Positions 24,290 through 36,639 are shown, numbered from the stretch's first letter. The stretch is 64,000 nucleotides of DNA from Nelumbo lutea (GCA_022828595.1 JAKGHH010000008.1:28574378-28638377); one strand, 5' to 3'. Translations and numbers: made by a program. Notes: generated by a model not told the origin, from the sequence alone.

Positions 24290-24560
24290 CAAAAATTATT
24301 AAAAATGACAATAATAATGGTAATAAAAAATCACATAATATTATTAAACAATAATATAAAATTAAAATAAAATATTATAAATAGATTTGCAAATATTAAA
24401 ACAATACAAAAAAAGGTAAAAAAATATAAGAGATTTATACAAATAATAGTAATAAAACTTAAAACATTAAAAATATCATATAGTAGTAATAAAAATAAAT
24501 AAATAAATGATAATGATAATGATAATAATAATATAAAATAATAATAATAATTTCAATAAT
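24290..24560. other. AT-rich simple-sequence stretch
   Basis: Imperfect ATA/AATA/GATAAT repeats between LINE-A and the Harbinger remnant; nothing coding is recognised. Confidence 0.6.
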
Positions 24561-24899
24561 ATGATTAAAAATATTAAAAAAACAAGTCACTATTAAAAGT
24601 AAGAATAGAAATGCATCAACCAAATTATCGGAGTCAACGTAATCCAATAGCAAATATTACTTGTAAAATTTTAATGAACACTACTTCATAAGTATTTAGA
24701 CAATAAAATTTGTTTGAATACCCTATGCATATTTCGGTAACAAAGGTTTTGGTGGAAAAATGTGAAAAGAAAACATTCACAAGCAAATACAACATATTAA
24801 ACAAAGAAAATAGCTTCGTATAGCATCCTAATCGAATATCAAATCAATCATAGAACAGTGTTTATGCTATTTCTTCATGTAATGCATGCATGAAGTTTT

Positions 24900-25800
24900 G
24901 ATTTACTTAAATTACCCATCTCCTTTATCACCTTCGTCGATGTCCATATCATTGGCCTCATTATTACCTTCAATTTGGACATCATGTCACTCAATGGGAA
25001 GTGTACCATCCTCTTTTGGATGAAAAAAACATGTTTTCAAAACCCTAAATGCCATATCAATAACATTCTTAATATTTGTATAAAATTGGCTAAATACTTC
25101 TTTTATCCTATTACGAGCATGATAAAAATCTATCACCCAATACCATACATTGCAATATGTGGTCATAAATAAACGGGTGTGTTTATATGCAGCATCACAA
25201 CTGTAGTACTTATCTACACAACAAATAAGTAATAATTAAAAATGTGAAACTTATACATATGTTATGTTGTGTTTTATGATATCATTTTATAATCTATTTT
25301 CATTTCTTACCTAGAGGACGAAATGAAAAATTGTTTGAGTTATATGCAACTTGGTTAAGCACCCGCAAATGTACGATCTCTTTCCATTCAGTAAATACAA
25401 AAGGAAATACCAAATTAAAATCACACTACTAATACATTTTGGTAACAATCTTTTCCTTATTGCCCCTATACGGTATTTACTTATTCGAATGAACAATGAC
25501 ACGCACAAAAGTATCATCAAGAACACCAATTGCTCCCTTGCAAAAATAATGAAATGTAGTTAATATAACATCATCATGATACCTACAATGTAACAACTTA
25601 TACACATTTTTTTACTTTAAATATGTGTTATAAACTTTTGTAGTAGCCTAGAATATCTATGTTAGGATTTCAAATGATCAAAACAATCATCTCTTGAGCA
25701 AATGGCATCATAACTTTTAACACTTTATGAAAATATTTATGAATAGTATCAAGAGAGTGTTAGAATCTACACTTAATAATGAATAATCATTTATTGTGAC
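24900..25800 (-). pseudogene. PIF/Harbinger transposase remnant with an intron
   Basis: On the - strand the pieces in order are TIHKYFHKVLKVMMPFAQEM (about 25760-25690), CKGAIGVLDDTFVRVIVHSN (about 25530-25460), FSFRPLGK (about 25325), and after a probable intron KYYSCDAAYKHTRLFMTTY (about 25210-25150) then FYHARNRIKEVFSQFYTNIK. They correspond to the ..YFH.VL.., C(I)GA(I)DG(T)H(I), R.P.GKYYL(V)DAGY and (RN)VIER-like blocks of DDE transposases of this superfamily. The intron has GTAAG at its start and TTGTGTAG at its end (about 25316-25215). Stops (for example after HSNK) show it is dead. Inverted termini were not found. Confidence 0.7.
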
Positions 25801-26394
25801 TTATGAGAAATATAATCATTTTTTTCTTAAAACAAGATAAAACGACTATCTTTTGACCAATTCTTACCGTGAAAATGTTTACACAAAAGAGATTATACAT
25901 TCATAGACAATGTCATAAGATCATTTGCTTGGCGATTTGTCTCTACTAATATTTCTTTCATATATGCATGCAATTAAGTGCATATTCACTATCTACTAAC
26001 TTCAAATTGTACATTATTATTTCATTTAATGTAATAATAATAATAATAATAATATCAAAAAATGACTAATAATGTTTTCTCCATTTCATTATTCAACATC
26101 TGGCTTGTAAAATGTATGTACATTACATATATCAAACACAAGTCATCACATAATAATCATTCCTGAATAATACGTCATCAATAAATTAAAACACAACAAA
26201 GGTCCTAGCATATCAACAATCATCTCTAACACAAAAATCAACAAAAGTTTAAATATCTAAAAAAAATAGCATGTTTCAACTTAATAAAACATCATCCAAA
26301 AAATAATAGTTTTAGCATGTTATCATCCAAAAAATAACCACTATTCATATCCCCACATCTGTTTAGAAAGCAGTTCTAACAACATATGCATTAC

Positions 26395-27730
26395 CAAGGA
26401 TTAAAGTATCGGTATCGGGTATTGTATCAAATAACTTGGATACAAACACACTTTGAAAATGCATAAATATGAATAAAAAATGGAAACACATGGATATACT
26501 AGGGAAATATATATAAATTTCATAAATGCATTAATAACACTAAATTTAATATCAAAATGATCACAAAATAGTCTATATAAATTCATAGAAAATATAAATA
26601 TTAAGGATATATATGAAAAAATATATTACAATTAATGTACCAAGATGCATAATTTTATTTATATTGCATTAATAAAAAATCTAAGACACTAGACATATGC
26701 ACCTATTATATTTTAATTATTATATCAATTATTTTTCCATTTACTATTTTAAATTTTTAACATTAAGAAAAAGTCAACTAAATATTAAATTTCCAAGTGC
26801 AAAATAAAATATCAATTAATAATTTATAAAAATATAATCTTAACTTAAAGTATATCAAATTTGCTAAAATTTCTAAGATACATATCATATACAAATTCAA
26901 AATTTTTAATTACTAAAATAATTATTCCATTATTAATAAATTTATTTCTATAAATTTTATGAAATAAAAAATCATTTTTTGAAATAAATGTAGATTAGTG
27001 GATTTGATAGATTCAATTTAATATTATATTCTTCAATACTTTGTATATAATATTTTTTTGTAAATAATAAATATGTTGTTATGACTTGTTAATGTAAATT
27101 AAAATATTAGTTAATAAATAGTAAAAGTATATAAAAATTTTAAGATTTATATCTTGTGAAAATTTATAAAATTTAAGTATTAAAATAATTATTCTATTGT
27201 TAATATTCTATTTATATAAATTTCTTAATAGTAAAATTCATCTTTTTTATATGAATGTAGATTTGATACATTATTTATTTTATTAGTTTATAAAATACTA
27301 TTATTAAATATTATTTTTTTATTTTTAGTTTGAGTTGTTAAATATAAATGTGTTTTTTATTTAAATTACATGTGAATACAAAAGGTTAATAAAATTTATT
27401 TTGTTTCACTTTATATCACAAAATGAAGTGTGTTTTAGTGATTTAGAATCGTAGCGAATTTTAAACGTGTTAGGTGATCTACGTTCGAACAACTTCATTC
27501 ACATTTTTTGGGAAAACTGATAGACACAATACATATCGTACATATCAGTCATTATTATTGTGTATCGACCGATACAATGTGATATAGGCCGATATGCATC
27601 CATATTCATCCAATATGAACGATTAATAAAATACACTTGTATTTGTAGTGTATCTCGTACCGTTACTAACCGATATCGATATGATACACCTCATATCAGA
27701 TGTATCATATCGATATCTAAATCTTTGATC
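26395..27730 (-). mobile_element. hAT-type non-autonomous element copy A, 1.34 kb
   Basis: The left end CAAGGATTAAAGTATCGGTA followed by TCGGGTATTGTATC matches the reverse complement of the right end of copy B (51759-53232), so it lies in the opposite orientation. The right end ...ATCTTTGATC has lost the terminal CTTG seen in copy B. The left flank TGCATTAC and the right flank ATTAC share five bases, consistent with an 8 bp duplication eroded together with that end. Both subterminal regions are dense in TATCG/CGATA motifs, while the core is AT-rich and non-coding. Confidence 0.75.
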
Positions 27731-28011
27731 ATTACTAATTCATTTATTGCCTTACACCACTACAACCACTCCTTACCGGTGTCTGTACTAGTAGAAAACA
27801 ATAAAGATGACTTGCAATAGGGTAGATTAGAATGATTCCATCCAATTTCATCTAATTTCATTATGCATTTACCCATAAAAAAGCCTACTATATATGATCT
27901 TTAGCTTGTCAATGAATCAAGATATTTGATTTATTACATATTGATTTTTCTTTGGTTCTTTTTGGAGGTCTCGATGTGTAGAGCATTTAAATGATTATTG
28001 GTTATGTTGTG

Positions 28012-28541
28012 TAGGGATGCTAATGGTTCGGTTAACTAAATCATTGGCTACTTTTTGAAACCGAATGGGGTTATTAATTTTTGGAAAATTGGTAACCGAA
28101 ACCAAACCGTAGCCAACCATTTAACTGGTTTGATTCATCAATTTTTTGATTTTTATTATTTACAATATTTATTATTTAAAAATATATAAATATATATTAA
28201 AATACTATAAATATATAATATTATATTTTAAATAATAAATATTATATTATATATTATATATATAATGTATATTTATTATTTCATAATGTATTAGAAAATA
28301 TAAAATGTATAATATATATAAATATACATAAAATATATATAATATATGTATATTGGTTGGTTCGGTTAACCATCAGTTTTCTATTTTGGTTAATTAAAAC
28401 TGAATTGGTACCTCCATTTTTTTTAAATACTAAACCAAAACCCAATCGATCCATTTGGTTAACCAAATTTTTTATTCGATTTCGGTCGATTCGGTTTTTC
28501 TTTTTTTCGTTTTGTTTATTTATTTTTTTTGTTCACCCCTA
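28012..28541. mobile_element. hAT-type MITE, 530 bp
   Basis: It starts TAGGGATGCTAATGGTTCGG and ends TGTTCACCCCTA, so TAGGG.TG is inverted at the ends. The flanks ATGTTGTG (28004-28011) and CTATTGTG (28542-28549) match at 6 of 8 positions, consistent with an old 8 bp duplication. GGTTCGGTTAACC-like blocks occur in both arms around a TATA-rich core. No coding capacity. Confidence 0.65.
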
Positions 28542-28849
28542 CTATTGTGTTAAAGGTGACACCTTCTCACTAGGGTAGGTGGGCTTACCTTTTAATTGAT
28601 AATCATCTGAAGAAGAGTCACAAGTTATAGTAGTTTTTTCAGTATTAGGTGTGGATCTTTTGTGGCTAGACCTCATCACACTTCTCCTATTGCACAAGTT
28701 CCATCATATAATATTTTGCATTATTCTTAAATTCCAAATATTGGTTTTTTAAAATAATAGCTTTTGGATGTTCCGAGTTTCAAATAAAATGATTGTTACA
28801 ACACCACCATAACAATAAGCTAATACTATGTTTTGGATTTTACCTTGAA

Positions 28850-29170
28850 ATAGTCTTCCAATTTGTTGTTAGTCCAATTCATTGTTCCACTTATTGGGTT
28901 AAATCCACTCATAGTAGTGTTAATCATTAAAATCCATGCTTGGTATTTTTCTTTGATCTAGTCATACCATTTCTTAAGTTATTTCTATTGAAAATGTGTA
29001 ATAAATTCTTTCTTTATTGTTTCCTCTATGATGGTTCAAGATTCTTTTTCTAAATATCGTTATAATCTTCCAACTTTATTAATCTCACTAATGCAAGCAT
29101 CGAGAACAAATAATTAATTCATTTTCGGTCTTTTCAGAATGCTCTACATGGTTCCTTTGGCTTCACCCTA
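28850..29170 (-). pseudogene. Myb/SANT-like DNA-binding ORF remnant
   Basis: The - strand frame around 28980-28860 reads IKEKYQAWILMINTTMSGFN followed by PISGTMNWTNNKLEDYFKV. This resembles the Myb/SANT-like domain of plant proteins (L10-interacting MYB type) and of the second ORF of PIF/Harbinger elements, with its conserved W...L....TG(F/L)GW(N/D)P..GT(I/M)... pattern. Stops flank it. It could belong to the same decayed Harbinger element as the transposase at 24900-25800, separated by later hAT insertions, or be an independent fragment. Confidence 0.35.
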
Positions 29171-30170
29171 ACATTATAATAATTACAATAAATAAATTAA
29201 TATAACATATAATATTTGCTTTTAGAGTTAATATAATACATTTATACAACTAAAATTTCAAAATTCATCCATAAGCCATAACATTAAGGTCAACTATCAT
29301 CGATTTGAATTATAAATTGAAATTAACATAAAATATAACTATACTCAATGAATTTATAAGGGTAAAATTTGAAGCAAGTTGACATAAAATACAATTATTC
29401 AATGATTTTACGACTATTCATTTGTTCATGATAGTGTATGAAGAAAGCATTGATTCCAACGATTGCTATGAAATCATCATTAACTCAATAACAAGTTATA
29501 CCCAATAGTGTATGGAGAAAGCATTGATTCCAATGGTTATGATGAAGAAAAAACAGGGTAGCATATGTTTGGAATTATCTTTTCTATTAGCTTTAGTCTT
29601 ATGTTATTTATCATATATCACTCCATCTACAGGAGTTGTGATGCAGGATATCCGAATGCCACTTTAGCAATAAGAAATGTGGTTCTATATTTCCAAATTA
29701 ACTTAAAGGGGTTCGGTTCTATTGCCATGAAATCTATAGCAAGAGTTGGGGATGTTGGTGTCATTTTTGCTTAGTTTTCAATAAATGTATTCATTTTATG
29801 TCAAGCATTCCATCCGTGCCTAATTTGGTTATACTATAGGAAGATTTGCACTAACATGCATAGAATGTGCACTATGTAATTCCAATTGGATTTAGAAATC
29901 TTAATTATATATCCTACCAAACTTGAATTAATTTAACATATAACCCAATATGCTTTATATTTTCTTTAAAATAAAGAAAATTAATTAATATATCATATGA
30001 AATATTGAATTTGTTATTATACATTATATAAAATATAAGTTATATATTATAAATTTAATTAGACTTGAATCTTAATTGGATCAGATGTTGAGTTAGGTTT
30101 CAGATTTGGAGCCCATTTGTAATAGCCCTAAGACTAATTCATTTACAAGTAATTAAAGTCACTTTTGCCA
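29171..30170. other. AT-rich intergenic with a short direct repeat
   Basis: A ~76 bp tandem-like repeat carries ATAGTGTATG(A/G)AGAAAGCATTGATTCCAA at about 29434 and 29510. No gene is recognised; the open frame 29565-29774 resembles nothing I know. Confidence 0.4.
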
Positions 30171-30173
30171 TCA

Positions 30174-30508
30174 GGGTTTGTTTGTTTGTTCTAAATTCTG
30201 ACATTTGAAAGTGCAATAATTAAATTAAGAGGTGTATTGGTATTTGTGAACTTTTCTTTCCTTTGAACTCTGAATGTAGAGAATATTGTTCTGAATTCTA
30301 AAGTCTGAATTCTAAAAATTATCAAATATCCATTTTGACTCTATATATGAGAGTTTTTATTTGTCTTTTTGAGGTATCATTGGAAAACAAAAAATTGTAT
30401 GATTGCACTTTAAGAGATAAGAGATAAGAGGAAACGAACAATTATTTTTCTCTTAAAGTTAAAAGATTCATCTTAAGAGATAAGAGTTAAGAGGAAGCGA
30501 ACAAGCCC
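30174..30508. mobile_element. Tourist-like MITE, 335 bp
   Basis: The left end GGGTTTGTTTGTTTGTTC and reverse-complemented right end GGGCTTGTTCGCTTCC are inverted, flanked by TCA on both sides (30171-30173, 30509-30511). Internal repeats GAATTCTAAAGTCTGAATTC and AAGAGATAAGAGATAAGAGG are present. A 3 bp flank and GG/CC ends suggest PIF/Harbinger. Confidence 0.5.
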
Positions 30509-30511
30509 TCA

Positions 30512-31524
30512 TAATTGAAATTTTAAGATTGACAATCATTCATCATTCATTTAAACCTGTAATTTTCTAAAGTTAATTAATACAAATTCCTACTGTAATT
30601 TCAACTTATATATAAGGTTGTAAGTTCTTGTTTTTTTCCACAAACACCATGTGACAACATAATGGGATTTTTTCAAAGCTTAAAGAGTCATGCTTTAAGG
30701 CATTTATAATTAGGTGGCAATTTAGTCTTCCACTAAGCATTCAAGCATTGATGAAAACTTTTACAAATGAGATAGTGTGCATATTATTATTAGATTTATA
30801 AATTTTAATTAATATTAATACTTTGGCGATAATTCACCTTCTTAGATATGGAATGTTCAATATTATTTATGGTATATTATGGATTGAACTAAGTGAGGTT
30901 AAAATTAGAATTAAACATATATTGAAAGAGGGTAATTGTGTATTGGGTTCATTCAAGAATATTGGATCTAATACATCTCTCTCTAATTATATTCTTTGAA
31001 CAAGTGTAGAATGGATAGGTAACTAAATGATTATGAATGAATACATTAGTGTTATATACACATGGGACCCAGATGTGGGTTGGATTCATTTATATTATTA
31101 GATATAGGATTTAGGAAATATTTGGATTAAAAACTCATTCAAAACATATGTATTCAAAAATAAATAAATATTTTAATCCATATATAAAATTGGAACACAT
31201 AAGCAATCACTCGAATTCTTTCCCCATATTTTAACCACCCAAACATGTCATAAAAAATGTATTATAAACTTTGTGTTCTAAATTGGATTAGACTACAGTT
31301 AGAGATGAATGGTTGTGAGTTCTATGTATTTTATTATTGGTGTGAAAATTTATATTGGTTCAAAGGAGAATCTAAGAGGTGAAAATTTTTAATTAAAAAA
31401 AATCATTTAATTTAAACATTTGCCTACCTAGTTTCAAGAACATGAGAGTAGTTAAGCACACATTCACAAAAAGAACGATAACTTTTAGGGGATAAAATAC
31501 CAACTTAAGACATGTAAAAACCCA
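30512..31524. other. AT-rich intergenic, nothing recognised
   Basis: No gene, RNA or clear transposon boundary was identified. Confidence 0.4.
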
Positions 31525-31527
31525 TAA

Positions 31528-31782
31528 GGCTATGTTTGGTTGCAATGCAAATGAATTTGCACTAATACAAAATTGTGGCAATGCAATTGATTTAAGTGTA
31601 AATTCTGACTTAATTTTTGTTTTAAAATTTAGATTATTTTGTTTGATTGTAATATAAGTGAAGTAAATTAAGACATGAAACATAATAAAATAAAACCAAA
31701 ACAAAATTAAATGAGAATTTGCATTTTTTTTCATTTGTACTAAATAATATAAACAAAAATTACACTGTAACCAAATACAACA
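31528..31782. mobile_element. Tourist-like MITE, 255 bp, sister of 6480-6744
   Basis: The left end GGCTATGTTTGGTTGCAATG and the right end GTAACCAAATACAACA are inverted, flanked by TAA (31525-31527, 31783-31785). The interior reads as the reverse complement of the 6480 copy (for example TTTGCACTAATACAAA near the left end, GAGAATTTGCATT near the right), so the two are the same family in opposite orientation. Confidence 0.7.
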
Positions 31783-31989
31783 TAAGAAAAGAGAAAGGGG
31801 GGAGAGGATAGATAGAGAGAGAGACCCGATTCAGTAGTAACACATGTTTAGACTAAATTCAATATGTTACTATTGACGCTTAATTCACAAAAGCATTTAC
31901 ACTAAAAGAAAGTGAGAATAACATGACTTCCAATGATCACTTCTAATGATAGTTTTTTAATTCAAATAAAAGATTAATCAAATGTGATT

Positions 31990-32115
31990 TTTCATAGATA
32001 TGGGCGGTAATCACTCTAGCTAAAGTGGTTTGTTCACATACATGAAATCATGTATGAAAAGCTCTATCACTTTTCATAGATATGGGCGGTAACCACTCTA
32101 TCAAGGAAACAAAAA
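31990..32115. repeat. Short direct repeat
   Basis: TTTCATAGATATGGGCGGTAA with (T/C)CACTCT following occurs at about 31991 and again at about 32073, with AAGCTCTA(T/C)CAC nearby. A small local duplication in otherwise featureless AT-rich DNA. Confidence 0.6.
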
Positions 32116-33164
32116 GCTCTACCACTTTCAGTTTTTTAATTTAAAATTTTAAATCAAAATTTTTAGCTTAATTACAAGACCTACACCTATTCTCATATGT
32201 TTTTCAAAGCTTTGTAACAGGTGGTTTACAAAATAAATAAAAAAATATAATGAATGCAAAAGACTTAGAGAGAGAAAGATCAAAAGAGTAGAAAGGCTAG
32301 ATATGGAGTCATGCCACCTTGCCTTTTGGTTTCATGGATGGTAATATTGATTTTTTTTTGTTGCAATGACCCAATTTTAATTTGCTATAAAAAAAGGTGA
32401 GAATCAGATTGTATCCTCTTAATAAAGTTGATGTATTTTTACAAAACTTCAAAACAAAGTTTAGATTGCCTTTTCATGAATTCAAATTTTTCTTAATCAT
32501 TTATGGTAGTATTGTCCAATCTCATATATGTTTACTAATTGAATTTTTTACATCCTTATATGGTCAACTTCAATAGCAATTAAACTACTTAGAATTGTAT
32601 TTCATTACAAATTCCTGTAAGCTTTATTTGGAAAGTGATGGTTAGTTTGCCATTTTGTTTTTCTTTGCTTGTTCTATGATAAAAATATGGGCAAATTTCT
32701 TAAACTACCCTTATGGTTTAGCTAATTGTCTAACTCTACCCTTATTGTTTATATATTGTTTTAAAGTACCCCCAAGTTTTTGACAATGCACATTGTTTGT
32801 TATCCACTATCCTTCAAATTTTCATAATAACACCTAAAATGAAAATTTTCAAGAACCGTTAAGAACATGCATGTAGAGTTTTCTTTCTAAATGGAAATGT
32901 GCTAATTAGAGACAAAGATGAGTGTTCTACAATTGTAACCATCCTACATCTTTTCATCCAATTGTCCATCTTTAGCTGTTGCATTCTATAAATCTATGAT
33001 CTAAAAACGTAAGATTGAAGAAACCAACATTTAGCTTTAATGGATAAAATGAACTAAAAAACAAAAAGATTTGTAGGTTTCTAAAATCATTGTATGTGAT
33101 CAAGAAAAGAACAAAAAACTGAAAAAGATAATTCTAGAATCTTGAAGTTAGATTGGAATTAATA

Positions 33165-33875
33165 GAATGAACTTTTGTTGGATTTGAACGGGTGAATAAG
33201 AATTTGGAGTAACTCCATTCTCTTCACTATGTGTCTGGATTTCTACATATTCCTCCATCAACCATAGAATAACACTTGCATATGCTTTGCCTCTGTTCTC
33301 TTCATTCACATACTTTCTCTTCCGGTTTTAGGTTTAGGGGGATTTACAAGTAGATTTGTGTAAACATTTGTGTGCCCGCTTCTTTGCAAACCGAATTATG
33401 GAAAAAACTCAATAAGAAAACTAGACAAGCTGCTTCATTGAGGGACTGAACTCAATTGGTGTAGGTGAGTGCTTAGGTTTGCTAAGTGAAATTAAAGCAC
33501 CGGACCTACACCAAGCAAATTCAAGCCAATAGCGATTGATTAAGCTTCAACAATAATGCATAAACAAGCTTTGGTTGCCTTAACAACTATAATGGCAACC
33601 AATGACGAATGTATTTTTACATACAGAGTTGTTTTGGATTTTTTTGAAACTATACTATGTATATGTAATTAAGAAAATAGCAGAAAATTGAAAAATAGAT
33701 TTATAGAATCTTGAAGTTAGACTGGAATTAATAGAATGGTCATTGCTAGATTTGAAAGGGTGAGTAAGAATCTGAAGCAACTTCCTTCACCATGTGTCTG
33801 GATTTCCATAAATTCCTCCAACAATAGAAAAACACCTACAAGTGCTTTGTCTTTGTTTCCCATAACCCACTAGAG
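33165..33875. repeat. Diverged ~150 bp direct repeat inside the Mutator-like element
   Basis: TGTGTCTGGATTTC followed by a TATTCCTCCA/AATTCCTCCA block, a CAATAGAAAAACAC-like block and TGCTTTG(C/T)CT occurs at about 33230 and 33793. Each copy is preceded by GATTTGAA(C/A)GGGTGA(A/G)TAAGAAT(T/C)TG. The two copies share about 80% identity by eye and are 565 bp apart. Their origin is unknown. Confidence 0.6.
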
Positions 33876-33984
33876 CCTTTTTCAGATGGTGACCATGGCC
33901 TTTTAGTGACTTAAAGTTTGGAGAAAATAATGGAGAATGCTGATGGTTATCTATAATTTTTGGGAGAGACAATATCTATATCTA

Positions 33985-34300
33985 TCTATACTATATATAA
34001 AAGTGTTAATGCAATGTGAAACCTTCTTTGGACTAAAATTACCTTCTACTTCTTTGTTTGAAAAATGGTATAAAAGCCATTTTATTATAGCTTTAATGGT
34101 CACTAAAATGCCCATAATTGTGTATTTAGTTAATCTCTAATGTTAAAGGTTGAAAATGTAACTTCAATTATTACTTTCCACCTCATTTAATCACCTCTCG
34201 TTAAGTCTTATACTTAAATTATTAACTCCTATTTTTCCTTATTAAATTAGATTTGTGTTAATATTTTTAACAATATATATCTATATATTTTAAAATTAAC
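33985..34300 (+). mobile_element. Possible Helitron 5' end
   Basis: The sequence TCTATACTATATATAAAAGTG preceded by A is a close match to the conserved 5' terminus of many plant Helitrons, which insert between A and T and start with TC. It is followed by CAATGTGAAACC and TTCTACTTCTTTG, also common in those elements. I could not find the hairpin plus CTRR 3' end, so only the left boundary is proposed. Confidence 0.4.
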
Positions 34301-35532
34301 TAAAAAACAAAACAATTTTTAGTCCAAGTAGTGGCTAAGCAACTCAAACATCCGAATCAAATTGATCAACCTACGAAGTGATAGTTAGATAATAAAAGTT
34401 TTAAAATATACATAAACATATACACTTACAAAAAATGTTGAAAAATTAAACACATTTATAATATTTTTATTAATCAAATTAAAAGAATAAGTGTAATAAA
34501 TAAGAATTATTTTTATTGGTTATGAAAATGAAATGCATAATTTAGAAATGACCAAAAATAAAATTATTTACATTTTGGCAAAGATTAATAGTTCAAATTT
34601 TGGGTCAAACATGTTAACTTTTAATGTCATAAATAAATAATAAAATATAAAAAATACAAAAAAGAAAAGAAAACATAAATTGTGCAAAAAAACATTTAGG
34701 CACATGTACAATATCATATATTTATCATATTAAACCAAAAGTAAGTGTGACATATTAGAATTATTTTTACACACACAAATGCAAAAAAGTTATAGAAAAT
34801 ATTGAGCACATCTATAATTTACACTACTATTAAAAATATGAATAAGATTGTGAAACTTTTTTTTTATTAAAATACTTAGTTTTGAATTTAGTCAATATTT
34901 ATTTATGGGGTTTAAATTGTAAATTGAACCACTATTTTTCACTCCATGTGATTCCCTCTATTTAAATATTACATATTTTTTTATAAATGAATAAAAAAAA
35001 TACACAAAAAGAAGACTTTATCCAAACAAATAGGCTTATAAATGATACTTGAAACTTCACAATTCAATCCAATTACCACATATTTGGATGAGGCATTCAT
35101 GTAATTGGATTTTGTATTTACAATCTGCATTCAATTAATAATAACAAACAAAAAAATAAAAAATATAGAAAAATTTGGATACATTATTACTATAATTATC
35201 ATCATCATCTATAATTACTATGTGCAAAAAAGACACACACTTAGTAATAACATTAAAGATCAAATTTCAGCTTCATCAATCTAAAATGAGAGGACTTCCA
35301 TAACTGCATCGGTAAGCATTTATAGCTCTTTATTGTGATGTCATAAAGGGTAACTTAAGAATTTTTAGAAAATATATCAATTAAGTGATATCACATGTGA
35401 TGGAAAGTCAACGATAAGAGAGGTTTAGACAATTGTTTAAAAATTTGGGAGTACTTTAAGACAATATGTAAACATTAAGGGTAGAGTTAGTTAGTTAGCT
35501 AAATTATAAGGGTAATTTAAGAAATTTGCCCC

Positions 35533-36330
35533 AAATATAACCAAACTAAAATAAGTTGTAATTACAATACCTATTTTATCAAAGATTCTTAGAGCATACT
35601 AACAAATCTTGACATTGAAAAGAAAGCCCATGGTCTAAATGGTTTGGTTTTGAAAATCCATTTAAGCCCCCAATATTCTTTGGTAATTCCATTCTACATA
35701 AAATTTGACCCATTTTAAGTTTTAACATACTTGTGGGAAAGATGAGTAAATTGATTATTGCTTGACCCTATCATATTATTACATTAGATTAGATAACTCA
35801 TTATTACAACCATTGTGTAAAGTCTTTCAAATTTCAATACCGAGGTCAATAGGTCATTAAGGGACCAAGCAATGAGTGGACAATGGATATTAATAATGCA
35901 TCTTGCCTGAAAAGATATAACCATTAAATATGACTAAGACTTCAATAGATGTTTTAAATTAACTTCATTAGATGTTTTAAATTAAGTTTTTCTTAATTAA
36001 ATTGTAAAAAAAATAATTTTTGCTTAATTAATAAAAAATCAATCTAATATAATAATTTATTAATAAAAATTAAAATCTATTTAAATTCCATTTAAATAAT
36101 AAAAATTAACATATTTATCTAATAACAATAAAAATTAATAAACTTTAATACAAATTAAGGAAAATTAATCTAACAATGCATAGGCTAAAAATATTGGTTG
36201 GGTTGGACTTACGAATGTTATAAGGCTACTCTACCTGAATTGATCTTAACAAAGCCGGTATATTATGCTTCATTCAAGAATTAAACCTCGTTTATATTTT
36301 ATTATAAAAAATAAGAAATTTTAAACAAAA
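35533..36330. other. AT-rich intergenic, nothing recognised
   Basis: No gene or repeat boundary is seen. The stretch contains AATTAA/TTAATTA-rich sequence around 35950-36150. Confidence 0.4.
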
Positions 36331-36344
36331 TAGTATATATTGTA

Positions 36345-36545
36345 GGTGTAGCTGCTCCGTACTTAGTACGGGGGTCATCCGCTGGTCTGGTCCTATCTCA
36401 TTGCAGCCAGCTACAATGATTTCATTCCTATACATGAAATCCAGTACGGTAAAACTGTAGAGGACTCGAACTTCTTTCCTAAAACAGCAGCGATGACAAA
36501 CACCACCTGAGGAGTAAGGATTTCCCGGTTGTGGACTCCTTCGAT
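36345..36545 (-). mobile_element. Probable tRNA-derived SINE
   Basis: On the - strand a B-box-like GTTCGAGTCC lies at about 36468-36459, with an A-box-like CTCAGGTGGTG at about 36513-36503. The spacing of about 35 bases is the layout of an internal RNA polymerase III promoter. No cloverleaf can be folded by eye, so a tRNA-derived SINE is more likely than a tRNA gene. The 3' part runs towards the AT-rich left flank. Target duplications were not identified. Confidence 0.4.
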
Positions 36546-36639
36546 GTGCTCGCTTGACCTCTGGAAGAATCGCCGTCCTCTTTCGTGAGATGAGGTTAAA
36601 AGTTAAAACAGGCTTTTGCAGAAGTGAGAGAAACAGAGA

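Larger units (their letters stand above)
32689..35531. mobile_element. Mutator-like element, 2.8 kb, with ~100 bp terminal inverted repeats
   Basis: The left ~100 bp (GGGCAAATTTCTTAAACTAC, then CCTTATGGTTTAGCTAA, then TCTAACTCTACCCTTA and TTTTAAAGTACCCCCAA) recurs inverted at 35435-35531 with a minority of substitutions. Long inverted ends of this size are typical of Mutator-like elements. The flanks share AAATAT, but a full 9 bp duplication is not clear. The interior has no transposase. It holds two related ~150 bp segments (about 33170 and 33735) and a Helitron-like terminus at 33985. The sequence between 33170 and 33960 is less AT-rich and could be captured DNA. Confidence 0.7.

Noticed and set aside
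24459..24653. Tyr-rich open frame on the - strand
   Set aside because: Translation of ATA/GATAAT simple sequence.
33165..33875. CRISPR-like direct repeats
   Set aside because: Only two long diverged copies with a 400 bp spacer in plant nuclear DNA; consistent with duplication inside a transposon.
36345..36545. tRNA gene
   Set aside because: A and B box-like motifs are present, but no acceptor stem, anticodon arm or D arm can be paired by eye; a SINE explains it better.
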